DNA of 64,000 bases from contig NZ_JAKVCW010000005.1 in assembly GCF_022448905.1 (NCBI RefSeq), positions 186,001-250,000 of the forward strand, given 5' to 3'. The position numbers were made by a program, and so were the translations under genes. The notes beneath the pieces were generated by a model. The model ran no database searches, had not been told where the DNA came from, and saw only the letters and a program-made list of their open reading frames with translations. The stretch comes from Shimia sp. Lineage in GTDB: Bacteria > Pseudomonadota > Alphaproteobacteria > Rhodobacterales > Rhodobacteraceae. Positions 34,180-41,073 of this stretch are shown in pieces. The first letter of the stretch is position 1; each line of letters starts with the position of its first letter.

Positions 34180-34225
34180 TGTCCGTTATAATGAATTTCC
34201 CTCTTCACGGACATAAATCCGTTAT
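34180..34225 (+). promoter_or_regulatory. Candidate promoter/operator of kbl-tdh
   Basis: A TATAAT hexamer lies at 34187-34192. It is surrounded by an inverted repeat TGTCCGT (34180-34186) and ACGGACA (34207-34213) and by two direct copies of TCCGTTAT (34182-34189 and 34218-34225). No good -35 is visible. The layout fits a repressor site over the promoter. Confidence 0.5.
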
Positions 34226-34258
34226 GGTAGATGGTCGTCCATCATTATGGAGAACCCC

Positions 34259-35446
34259 ATGTCTGACGCTTTCTTGACCGACATCCGCGACACGCTCACC
34301 ACCATTGAGGCCGAGGGGCTGATGAAGAGAGAGCGCATGATCACGTCGCCCCAAGGCGGCGAAATTCAGGTGGGAGATCGGGCGGTCATCAACCTGTGCG
34401 CCAACAATTACCTTGGGCTCGCGGACAACCCAGCGCTGATTGCAGCTGCAAAGGACGCCATGGACCCGCGTGGGTTTGGTATGGCCTCGGTGCGGTTTAT
34501 CTGCGGCACACAGGACATTCACCGCGCGTTGGAGCAGAAGCTGGCGCGCTTTCTGGGCAAAGACGACTCAATCCTGTTTGCCGCTTGTTTTGACGCCAAT
34601 GGCGGGTTGTTTGAGCCGCTGTTGACCAAAGAAGACGCGATTGTGTCGGACAGTCTGAACCACGCGTCGATCATTGATGGCATCCGCCTGTGTAAGGCCA
34701 AGCGCTATCGCTATGCCAACAACGATATGGCGGATTTGGAAGCGATGTTGCAGCACGCACGCAACGAGGGCGCGCGGCATATTATGATTGCCACGGACGG
34801 GGTGTTTTCGATGGATGGTTATCTGGCGAACCTGCCGGAGATCACGCGGTTGGCCAAGAAATACGATGCGGTGGTGATGGTGGATGATTGTCACGCCACT
34901 GGATTTATGGGGCCAAACGGCGCTGGCACACCGGATCACTTTGGCGTCGACGTTGATATCCTGACCGGCACCTTGGGCAAGGCGCTGGGCGGGGCGATTG
35001 GCGGCTATATTGCCGGGCCGCAGCCGGTGATCGATCTGTTGCGCCAACGGGCGCGGCCATATCTGTTTTCCAACTCCTTGCCGCCCAGCATTGTGGCGGC
35101 GGGATTGGAAGCGATCCGTTTGGTCGAAGAGGGCGCCGAGGACCGGGCGCGGTTGCGCGAGAATGCGCAGTATTGGCGGGCAGGGTTGGAGAAGCTGGGG
35201 TTTGAGATCTTGCCAGGGGAGCATCCGATCATTCCGGTGATGTTAGGCGAGGCGACCTTGGCGCAGGAGATGGCGGCGAAGCTGTTTGAGGAAGGGGTCT
35301 ATGTGTCGGGCTTCTTCTTCCCGGTGGTGCCGCGTGGACAAGCGCGGATCCGCACGCAGATGAATGCCGCCCTGACGCGGGATGAGCTGGACCGGGCACT
35401 GGCGGCCTTTGGCAAGGTGGGCAAGGTGCTGGGGATTGTCTCATGA
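34259..35446 (+). CDS. kbl: Glycine C-acetyltransferase (2-amino-3-ketobutyrate CoA ligase)
   Basis: Kbl cleaves 2-amino-3-ketobutyrate with CoA to glycine and acetyl-CoA, the second step of threonine degradation. The 395-residue alpha-oxoamine synthase shows [13 protein letters not shown], the His stacking on PLP in [23 protein letters not shown], and the Schiff-base Lys241 in [15 protein letters not shown] chose ATG 34259, with GGAGA 6 bases upstream, over the in-frame ATG 34247. It overlaps tdh by ATGA, so the two are translationally coupled. Confidence 0.96.
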   Translation: MSDAFLTDIRDTLTTIEAEGLMKRERMITSPQGGEIQVGDRAVINLCANNYLGLADNPALIAAAKDAMDPRGFGMASVRFICGTQDIHRALEQKLARFLGKDDSILFAACFDANGGLFEPLLTKEDAIVSDSLNHASIIDGIRLCKAKRYRYANNDMADLEAMLQHARNEGARHIMIATDGVFSMDGYLANLPEITRLAKKYDAVVMVDDCHATGFMGPNGAGTPDHFGVDVDILTGTLGKALGGAIGGYIAGPQPVIDLLRQRARPYLFSNSLPPSIVAAGLEAIRLVEEGAEDRARLRENAQYWRAGLEKLGFEILPGEHPIIPVMLGEATLAQEMAAKLFEEGVYVSGFFFPVVPRGQARIRTQMNAALTRDELDRALAAFGKVGKVLGIVS

Positions 35447-36492
35447 GCAAACCCAACACGATGACCGCGCTGGAGAAATCCAAGCCCGAGGAGGGGCTGT
35501 GGATGGTGCAGGCGCCGGTGCCTGAGATTGGGCCGGACGAGGTGCTGATCAAGGTCAACAAGACCGGGATTTGTGGCACGGACATTCACATTTGGAACTG
35601 GGACGACTGGGCCAGCGCAACAGTGCCGGTGCCGATGATCACGGGCCATGAGTTTGCCGGTGAGATTGTCGAGATGGGCCGCAATGTGGATGGGCTCAGC
35701 ATAGGCCAGCGCTGTTCCGGTGAAGGGCATGTGGTGGGCCATGAGAGCCGTCAGGCGCGGGCGGGAAAGTTTCATCTCGATCCCGGCACGCGCGGGATTG
35801 GGGTGAACGTACAGGGGGCGTTTGCGCAGTATTTGCGGCTGCCCGCGTTTAATGTGGTGCCTTTGCCGGATGACATTCCCGATGAGATTGGCGCGATTTT
35901 GGACCCGCTGGGCAATGCCGTGCACACGGCCTTGAGCTTTGATTTGCTGGGCGAAGATGTGCTGATCACCGGTGCGGGACCCATCGGGATTATGGCGGCG
36001 GCAGTGGTGAAACATGCGGGGGCGCGGCATGTGGTAATCACGGACATCAATCCAGACCGGCTGGCGTTGGCGGAGCATGTGGTGCCCAATGCGCGGGTGG
36101 TGAATGTCGCCAATGAAGACCTCAACGACGTGATGCATGAGCTGGGGCTCAAAGAAGGGTTTGATGTGGGCCTTGAGATGAGCGGCTCGCAAGCGGCGCT
36201 GGATCAGATGGTCGAAGCGCTGGTGATGGGGGGCAAGATTGCGCTTCTGGGCATTCCGCCGGGCAAATCGCCGGTGGATTGGTCGCGGATTGTGTTTAAA
36301 GCGATCACGATCAAAGGGGTCTATGGTCGCGAAATGTTTGAGACCTGGTACAAGATGATTGCGATGTTGCAAAACGGCTTGGACGTTAGCCGGGTGATCA
36401 CCCATCAGATGCCAGTAGGCGATTTTAAAGAGGGCTTTGCGGCGATGAACAGCGGCAAGTCGGGCAAGGTTGTGCTGGATTGGACCACCTGA
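35443..36492 (+). CDS. tdh: L-threonine 3-dehydrogenase
   Basis: Tdh oxidises threonine to 2-amino-3-ketobutyrate with NAD, supplying Kbl. The 349-residue zinc-dependent medium-chain dehydrogenase shows the catalytic zinc ligands in [15 protein letters not shown] and TGHEFAGE, and the nucleotide-binding [12 protein letters not shown]. Structural zinc cysteines are reduced compared with many family members: the usual four-cysteine loop reads here as [21 protein letters not shown], with a single cysteine. This suggests that the structural zinc is missing or altered. The gene is coupled to kbl by ATGA and followed by a hairpin-rich repeat. Confidence 0.95.
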   Translation: MSKPNTMTALEKSKPEEGLWMVQAPVPEIGPDEVLIKVNKTGICGTDIHIWNWDDWASATVPVPMITGHEFAGEIVEMGRNVDGLSIGQRCSGEGHVVGHESRQARAGKFHLDPGTRGIGVNVQGAFAQYLRLPAFNVVPLPDDIPDEIGAILDPLGNAVHTALSFDLLGEDVLITGAGPIGIMAAAVVKHAGARHVVITDINPDRLALAEHVVPNARVVNVANEDLNDVMHELGLKEGFDVGLEMSGSQAALDQMVEALVMGGKIALLGIPPGKSPVDWSRIVFKAITIKGVYGREMFETWYKMIAMLQNGLDVSRVITHQMPVGDFKEGFAAMNSGKSGKVVLDWTT

Positions 36493-36556
36493 GGGGGCTT
36501 TGCCCCCGTCCCATCGGGGATGGGACTCCCCCAGGATATTTGGGGAAGGAGAAGAG
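36493..36556. repeat. Hairpin-rich dispersed intergenic repeat after tdh
   Basis: Three adjoining palindromes occur: GGGGGC-TTT-GCCCCC, GTCCCATC-GGG-GATGGGAC, and TCCCCCAGGATATTTGGGGA. The last, followed by AGGAGAAG, is a motif I recognise as widespread between genes in Roseobacter genomes. It starts right after the tdh stop and may terminate transcription or stabilise the mRNA. Confidence 0.6.
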
Positions 36557-36578
36557 TGGGCGGCTGTCTGTGCTGTGG

Positions 36579-37034
36579 TCAGTCGTCTCGGCGTTTGTCT
36601 AAGAAGGCGCGGATTTCTTCGAGCAGCGGCAGGGCTTCGGCAATGCGTTCTGGCGGGAAGTGTTCCGCCACATCCATCAGGTCTGGGCCAAGTGCGGTGA
36701 TGGCATCCTCTCGGAATTGCCGCCCTGCTTTTGTCAGCATGACACATTTGGAGCGCGCGTCTTTGGGATTGGGCTCCAGTGTGATCAACCCGGCTTTGCT
36801 GAGGCCAGACAGGGTGTGGGTCAGAGAGGTTTTGGGCACCTGAAGCGCAGTGGCGATGTCCATTGGCGTGCGCCCGTCGCCCAATCGTGTCAGGTGATTG
36901 AGCACAGTGAAATGAGACACCAGAAACCCGTCCGGCAGACGGGTTTCAAACAGGCGGCTTGAGAGCTGATTGATAATCCCCACTTCGTTGAAGAAGCGAA
37001 AAATAGTTGGGATTGTCTGCTCAGGTTTGGGCAA
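36579..37034 (-). CDS. MarR-family transcriptional regulator (TTG start)
   Basis: A 151-residue MarR protein with a winged helix (LNHLTRLGDGRTPMDIATAL, then PKTSLTHTLSGLSKAGLITLEPNPKDARSKCVMLT). No ATG fits. I chose the TTG at 37034 because GGAGG lies 6 bases upstream. This start overlaps the end of the nitroreductase-like gene by 14 bases, so translation is probably coupled. Two tandem 20-bp repeats upstream of the operon are its likely operator. Repressors of this type commonly sense phenolic or quinone compounds, which suits a flavoenzyme partner. Confidence 0.87.
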   Translation of the reverse strand: MPKPEQTIPTIFRFFNEVGIINQLSSRLFETRLPDGFLVSHFTVLNHLTRLGDGRTPMDIATALQVPKTSLTHTLSGLSKAGLITLEPNPKDARSKCVMLTKAGRQFREDAITALGPDLMDVAEHFPPERIAEALPLLEEIRAFLDKRRDD

Positions 37035-38166
37035 TCTTTGCCTCCAATGGCCAACGTGGACTCGGCGCCACCTGGGGACCGTATCCGATACGTCCCAGCA
37101 TTTGAACCGTTCCGCCGTTTGGCGCAAGGCGGTTGTGAATGGTCTGATAGGGGCTGTCCATTTCGGGGTATTCTTGCAGCACCTGGCTCAGCGGCTGCAG
37201 GCCGAGGCCAAGGGCGGTTGTGGCCAGATTGACCCGTACCCAGCTTTGACCAGCGATGATTTGATCCTGCCGGGTGTTGGTTTCCGTAACCAGCCAAACA
37301 TGCCCCATGGCGGTGTCGGTGTTGGCAAAGACGGCGTCGAGACCGGATTTATAGGCTGTAGAGGTGGTGTCCGTCACAGTTTCGCGGGTGAACAGGCCGG
37401 TGAGGTGTAGCGTTTCAAACAGAGGGCCGGAGAAGTCGATGCCATCGGGATTGGCGTTGACCTCGCGATGGCCAATGCGGAACAGATCCACGCTTTCCTG
37501 ATAAGTGTGGGGTGTTTCGACCTCGATCTGAAGCGCGGTGTGGGTGAGGTCCCGCAGTTCTGCGACGTCTTGAGCATCCACGGAACCGCCAAACTGTACG
37601 CCATGGCCAACTGCACTGGCCAGTTGAGCCAACGCGTCGGGCATGACGGCACGGGAGGTGTCAAACGGCTCCTTGTTGGAGCGGCGGGCCATAACGTATT
37701 GGAACAGCGGATCGGGTTTTTGACTGGCGTCTTTGGTGAAGACCGCATGGGCGATGGGGCGTGTGTCCAAATGAGAGTCGTTTTGACCTTCGGGGAAGAG
37801 CGTGAGGTCAATGCCATAGCCGTCTTGCGCGGCGGCCATGCGCATAATCTCAAGGAAGCACCCCAACCCAATGGTGATTTGGCGGTTCAGCGGATCGGTT
37901 TCGGGCAGCAGCTTGGTCAGATCGGCAAACAGGGTGACTTCGCTGTCTTTGGAAAGATCTACGATCCATGGTTGGCGATTGTGCGGGTTGGGCGCCAGCA
38001 GCGCGAAGGACAGGGCTTTTTTGCGGGGGTCTGAGTAGGTTCCGGCCAAGTCCCAAGGCGCGAGGGCCTCCGAAGGGCTGCGGGTTACGGCATATCCGGT
38101 GGCGGCGGCTGCGGTGATGACACCGCCGCCAATCAGGGCGAGCGTTTTTCGACGGGTGATGTTCAT
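37021..38166 (-). CDS. Tat-exported nitroreductase-like (Acg-type) flavoprotein
   Basis: A 381-residue protein beginning with a twin-arginine signal (MNITRRKTLALIGGGVITAAAATG). The mature part has two related nitroreductase-like halves, as in the Acg family of putative FMN-binding proteins. Segments include ALLAPNPHNRQPWIVDL near the start, MARRSNKEPFDTS in the middle and VRVNLATTALGLGLQPLSQ in the C-terminal half. It is probably periplasmic. It forms an operon with the downstream MarR regulator, with two operator-like repeats just upstream of its start. The substrate is unknown. Confidence 0.85.
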   Translation of the reverse strand: MNITRRKTLALIGGGVITAAAATGYAVTRSPSEALAPWDLAGTYSDPRKKALSFALLAPNPHNRQPWIVDLSKDSEVTLFADLTKLLPETDPLNRQITIGLGCFLEIMRMAAAQDGYGIDLTLFPEGQNDSHLDTRPIAHAVFTKDASQKPDPLFQYVMARRSNKEPFDTSRAVMPDALAQLASAVGHGVQFGGSVDAQDVAELRDLTHTALQIEVETPHTYQESVDLFRIGHREVNANPDGIDFSGPLFETLHLTGLFTRETVTDTTSTAYKSGLDAVFANTDTAMGHVWLVTETNTRQDQIIAGQSWVRVNLATTALGLGLQPLSQVLQEYPEMDSPYQTIHNRLAPNGGTVQMLGRIGYGPQVAPSPRWPLEAKIAQT

Positions 38167-38180
38167 AGGTGACCTCAGTT

Positions 38181-38220
38181 TGTGCGATATCGTACTAAGT
38201 AGTGCGAAATCGTACTAAGT
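38181..38220. promoter_or_regulatory. Two tandem 20-bp operator-like repeats before the nitroreductase-marR operon
   Basis: Copies at 38181-38200 (TGTGCGATATCGTACTAAGT) and 38201-38220 (AGTGCGAAATCGTACTAAGT) differ at three positions. Each contains an imperfect palindrome of the form AGTRCGA..TCGTACT. They lie about 15 bases upstream of the nitroreductase ATG, the right place for a MarR repressor dimer on each copy. Confidence 0.75.
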
Positions 38221-38389
38221 CAAGCGGGGAGCCCGCCTAGGGGGTGTCGCGAAAGAAATTTAACAAGCGTACTATTGAAAAACGGGGGCAGCATTCCCAT
38301 TTACGGATTGAGGAAAGGAGACACGGTCCCGCCTCCGAGAGGCCAAAGCCAAGGCGCTCGCCATCGCTCCGCAAAAGGAGACTTCTGAC

Positions 38390-38665
38390 ATGCTCTATGT
38401 GCTTTACGTTGCACTTGTGATTGCCCTGCCTGCGGCTCTGGGAGCCCAGATGGTGGCACGGAATATCAACCGCAAAGACCCCAGCGCCGGGTTCATGTTG
38501 CTTTTGTTGGCCGCGGTGCCGGCCTTTGGATTTGCGTTCTTTGCCCCGCAGGGCATCATCTCGCCGTTCCGGTTTGACATCGGTGCTCCTGGCGCCTTCG
38601 GACTTGGTGTTATTCTGGGCGCTGGAATGGGTGCTTTCCAGCGTTGGATGCCGCAGCGGGCGTAA
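38390..38665 (+). CDS. Small hydrophobic membrane protein, unknown function
   Basis: A 91-residue protein with three hydrophobic stretches (MLYVLYVALVIALPAALGA, MLLLLAAVPAFGFAFFA and AFGLGVILGAGMGA). A good AAAGGAG site precedes the ATG. I do not recognise a family. It is not obviously linked to its neighbours, the divergent nitroreductase operon and the downstream broken acetyltransferase. Confidence 0.72.
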   Translation: MLYVLYVALVIALPAALGAQMVARNINRKDPSAGFMLLLLAAVPAFGFAFFAPQGIISPFRFDIGAPGAFGLGVILGAGMGAFQRWMPQRA

Positions 38666-38725
38666 GAGTTCTCGCGTAAAACGTGTGAGGTTGCTACAAC
38701 GGTTCTGCGTTTCAGGAGGCAGGAC

Positions 38726-39343
38726 ATGGGTGTGATCCGACCGGCAACTTTGGCTGATCAAGAGCGGCTTTATGAGGTGGTTGTGCAAACCGGCGTGGCC
38801 GGTAAAGATGCAACGCCCCTGTATCAAGATCCTAAAATGCTCGGACATATTTACACGGCGCCTTACGTGGTTTTGGCGCCGGAGTTGGTGTTTCTCGCTG
38901 AGGTTGACGGGCAGGTCGAGGGCTATGTCTGTGGCGTGGTCGACAGCCAAGCCTATGAGGCGCGGCTTGAGGAGATATGGTGGCCCACTTTGCGGGGGAA
39001 ATATCCGGCCCCTGATGTGGAGCAGCGGGCAGCGTGGTCCGAGGATGAGAAGCGGGCCGATTGGATTCACCATCCGGTGCCCACACCGGACTATGTGGTC
39101 GATCCATATCCGGCGCACATGCACATGAACTTGATGCCGGAAGCGCGCGGTGGCGGGTTGGGGCGGCGGCTGTTTGACACCTAGCTGACTGCGGCGCAGG
39201 CATTGGGTGTGGGGCCGGTGCATATTGGCGCGGACCCGAAGAATGACGGGGGTATCGCCTTTTGGCAAGCGATGGGATTTGAACGGTTGCGGCAGCCGGA
39301 CGGAACGTTTGCGGAGAACACTTGTTGGATGGGGCGGCCTTAG
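38726..39343 (+). pseudogene. GNAT-family N-acetyltransferase interrupted by an in-frame TAG
   Basis: The frame encodes a GNAT acetyltransferase beginning MGVIRPATLADQERLYEVV. The acetyl-CoA loop is EARGGGLGRRLFDT, after which codon 153 is TAG (39182-39184). The same frame then continues as LTAAQALGVGPVHIGADPKN and on to a proper family C-terminus (GIAFWQAMGFERL...CWMGRP) ending at 39341-39343. One base change from TGG (Trp) would explain the stop. The truncated product loses the last strands of the fold and is probably inactive. A sequencing error is the alternative. Confidence 0.85.
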
Positions 39344-39381
39344 AGCGTTTTTAAAGACCATTGGTAGATTGGGGATTTCAC

Positions 39382-40338
39382 GTGGCTGCAAACTCAATGT
39401 TGGATGTGATTGGCGGGACGCCGTCCGTGTGGTTGGATCGCATGGTGGCGGCGCGAGGGCTTAATGGGCGTATTCTGGCGAAGCTGGATTATCTGAACCC
39501 GGGGTTTTCCAAGAAAGACCGGGCGGCCAAGGGTATTATTGAACGGGCGGTTGCGGATGGATCGTTGCGCCCGGGTCAGACCGTGGTGGAACTGACCAGC
39601 GGCAATATGGGTACGGGGTTGGCGATTGTCTGCGGGCTGATGGGCTTTCCATTTGTGGCGGTGATGAGCCGGGGCAACTCGGTGGAGCGGGCGCGGATGA
39701 TGGCGGCGCTGGGCGCTGAGGTGGTTCTGGTGGATCAGTTGCCGGGATCGACGCTGGGGCAGGTGTCTGGCGCGGATTTGGCGGAGGTGGATCGCGTGGC
39801 GCGGGAGATTGTGGCGGCGCGTGGCGCGTTTCGAGCGGATCAGTTCCATCACGTAGGCAATGCGGCGGCGCATTATGAAACCACCGCCCCGGAAATTTGG
39901 GTGGACAGTGATGGCATGGTCACGGCGTTTGCGGATTTCGCGGGCTCGGGGGGGACGTATGGCGGGACCATTGCGGGGCTTCGGGCCAAGAACCCGGAGG
40001 TGCGCGGCTATTTGGTGGAGCCGGAGGGCGCGGCGGCTTTGGCTGGTGCAGAGGTCACCGCGCCGGATCATCCGATCCAGGGCGGGGGCTACAGCATGGC
40101 AGCGTTGGACTTCCTGCAAGATGTATCTGTTGACGGCTACCTGACCGTGGATGGCGAGACGGCGCGGGCTACGGCGCAGGCTTTGGCAAAGGAAGAGGGT
40201 GTCTTTGGTGGGTTCTCTGCCGGGGCCAATGTCGCTGCGGCGTTGCAGCTTTTGGCGGGGCCAGAGAAAGGCGGCGTTGTTGCGGTGGTGATCTGTGACA
40301 GCGGACTCAAATATCTGTCGACGGATTTGTGGGGCTAG
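39382..40338 (+). CDS. PLP-dependent cysteine synthase family protein
   Basis: A 318-residue fold-type II PLP enzyme of the cysteine synthase / cystathionine beta-synthase family. It opens MLDVIGGTPSVWLDRM. The cofactor lysine is in NPGFSKKDRAAKG, the substrate loop is TSGNMG, and the phosphate loop is probably GSGGTYGG; the C-terminal serine is in CDSGLKYLS. The Met in TSGNMG, where cysteine synthases have Thr, and the SKKDR context set it apart from CysK, so another beta-replacement or lyase substrate is likely. I chose GTG 39382 as start, with GGGGA upstream; it is not certain. Confidence 0.85.
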   Translation: MAANSMLDVIGGTPSVWLDRMVAARGLNGRILAKLDYLNPGFSKKDRAAKGIIERAVADGSLRPGQTVVELTSGNMGTGLAIVCGLMGFPFVAVMSRGNSVERARMMAALGAEVVLVDQLPGSTLGQVSGADLAEVDRVAREIVAARGAFRADQFHHVGNAAAHYETTAPEIWVDSDGMVTAFADFAGSGGTYGGTIAGLRAKNPEVRGYLVEPEGAAALAGAEVTAPDHPIQGGGYSMAALDFLQDVSVDGYLTVDGETARATAQALAKEEGVFGGFSAGANVAAALQLLAGPEKGGVVAVVICDSGLKYLSTDLWG

Positions 40339-40364
40339 GAGCCAGCACCTCTCGACGCTCAATA

Positions 40365-40473
40365 AATGTATCCAATATACATTGAATCAAGTTTTATTGG
40401 GGCCTGACGAGGGTCTTGTTTGCGCAAGCCGCTCCGCCTAGGGTGCATGTCGCAAAGTGAACATCTGTTCACT
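40365..40473. promoter_or_regulatory. Two palindromes upstream of the tetR-type gene
   Basis: The first, at 40365-40383, has arms AATGTAT and ATACATT around 5 bases. The second, at 40456-40473, has perfect arms AGTGAACA and TGTTCACT around 2 bases and lies 36 bases before the TetR start. The second is a good candidate for autoregulation by the TetR protein. Confidence 0.65.
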
Positions 40474-40509
40474 GCGCCAATAAAGTAAGCCAACGGGACA
40501 CCGAGCCAC

Positions 40510-41067
40510 ATGCGCGAGAAGATTTTAGACGCCACCGCAGCGATGCTGGTGGCACATGGCACACAAGCGTCGATGAGTAAGATTGCCAAGCAGGCCGGAG
40601 TTGCGACCGGCTCGCTCTATAATCATTTCGAAAACAAAGATGTGCTGATCCGTGCGGTCTATGAAGAGTTGGGCGCGATTGTGGAGCAGGCCTTGGTGGC
40701 GGGCGATGATCCAAGCTTGCCTGCAACAGAGCGGCTGAAGGCCTACATTGATCGTCAGATTGACTTTGTTTGGTACAATGAAAACCACGCCGACCTGCAT
40801 GAGTACCTGTCCAATGTGCCGTTGTTGCCGCGTGACGAGGTGCTCGACAGTTTCAACCGGACATCTGATTTCATCGCGGGCCTGCTGCGGCAGTTGCAGG
40901 ACGAGGGCTGGGTGATTGCAGGCGATGTGGGGGTGATTGGCGGCTACATCGGTGGTGGCGTGCGCAATACGTTAAAATGGCAGCGCTCGCTGGGCGTGAC
41001 GCTGACCGATGAGATGCGGGAACTGGTGCATAGGCTGTGTCTGCACGGGGTGCGGACGGAGGCCTAA
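40510..41067 (+). CDS. TetR/AcrR-family transcriptional regulator
   Basis: A 185-residue repressor. The N-terminal helix-turn-helix is typical (AAMLVAHGTQASMSKIAKQAGVATGSLYNHFENKDVLIRAVYEEL, positions 10-55 or so). The helical C-terminal domain would bind a ligand and form the dimer. No transporter or enzyme lies beside it in the same direction, so its target is not obvious. A perfect palindrome upstream suggests self-repression. The tail-to-tail gap to tamB is only 6 bases. Confidence 0.93.
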   Translation: MREKILDATAAMLVAHGTQASMSKIAKQAGVATGSLYNHFENKDVLIRAVYEELGAIVEQALVAGDDPSLPATERLKAYIDRQIDFVWYNENHADLHEYLSNVPLLPRDEVLDSFNRTSDFIAGLLRQLQDEGWVIAGDVGVIGGYIGGGVRNTLKWQRSLGVTLTDEMRELVHRLCLHGVRTEA

Positions 41068-41073
41068 GCTGGA

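Noticed and set aside
39182-39184. TAG in the GNAT gene as a pyrrolysine codon
   Set aside because: There is no reason to expect pyrrolysine machinery in this lineage, and the residue replaced is most simply Trp by a one-base change.
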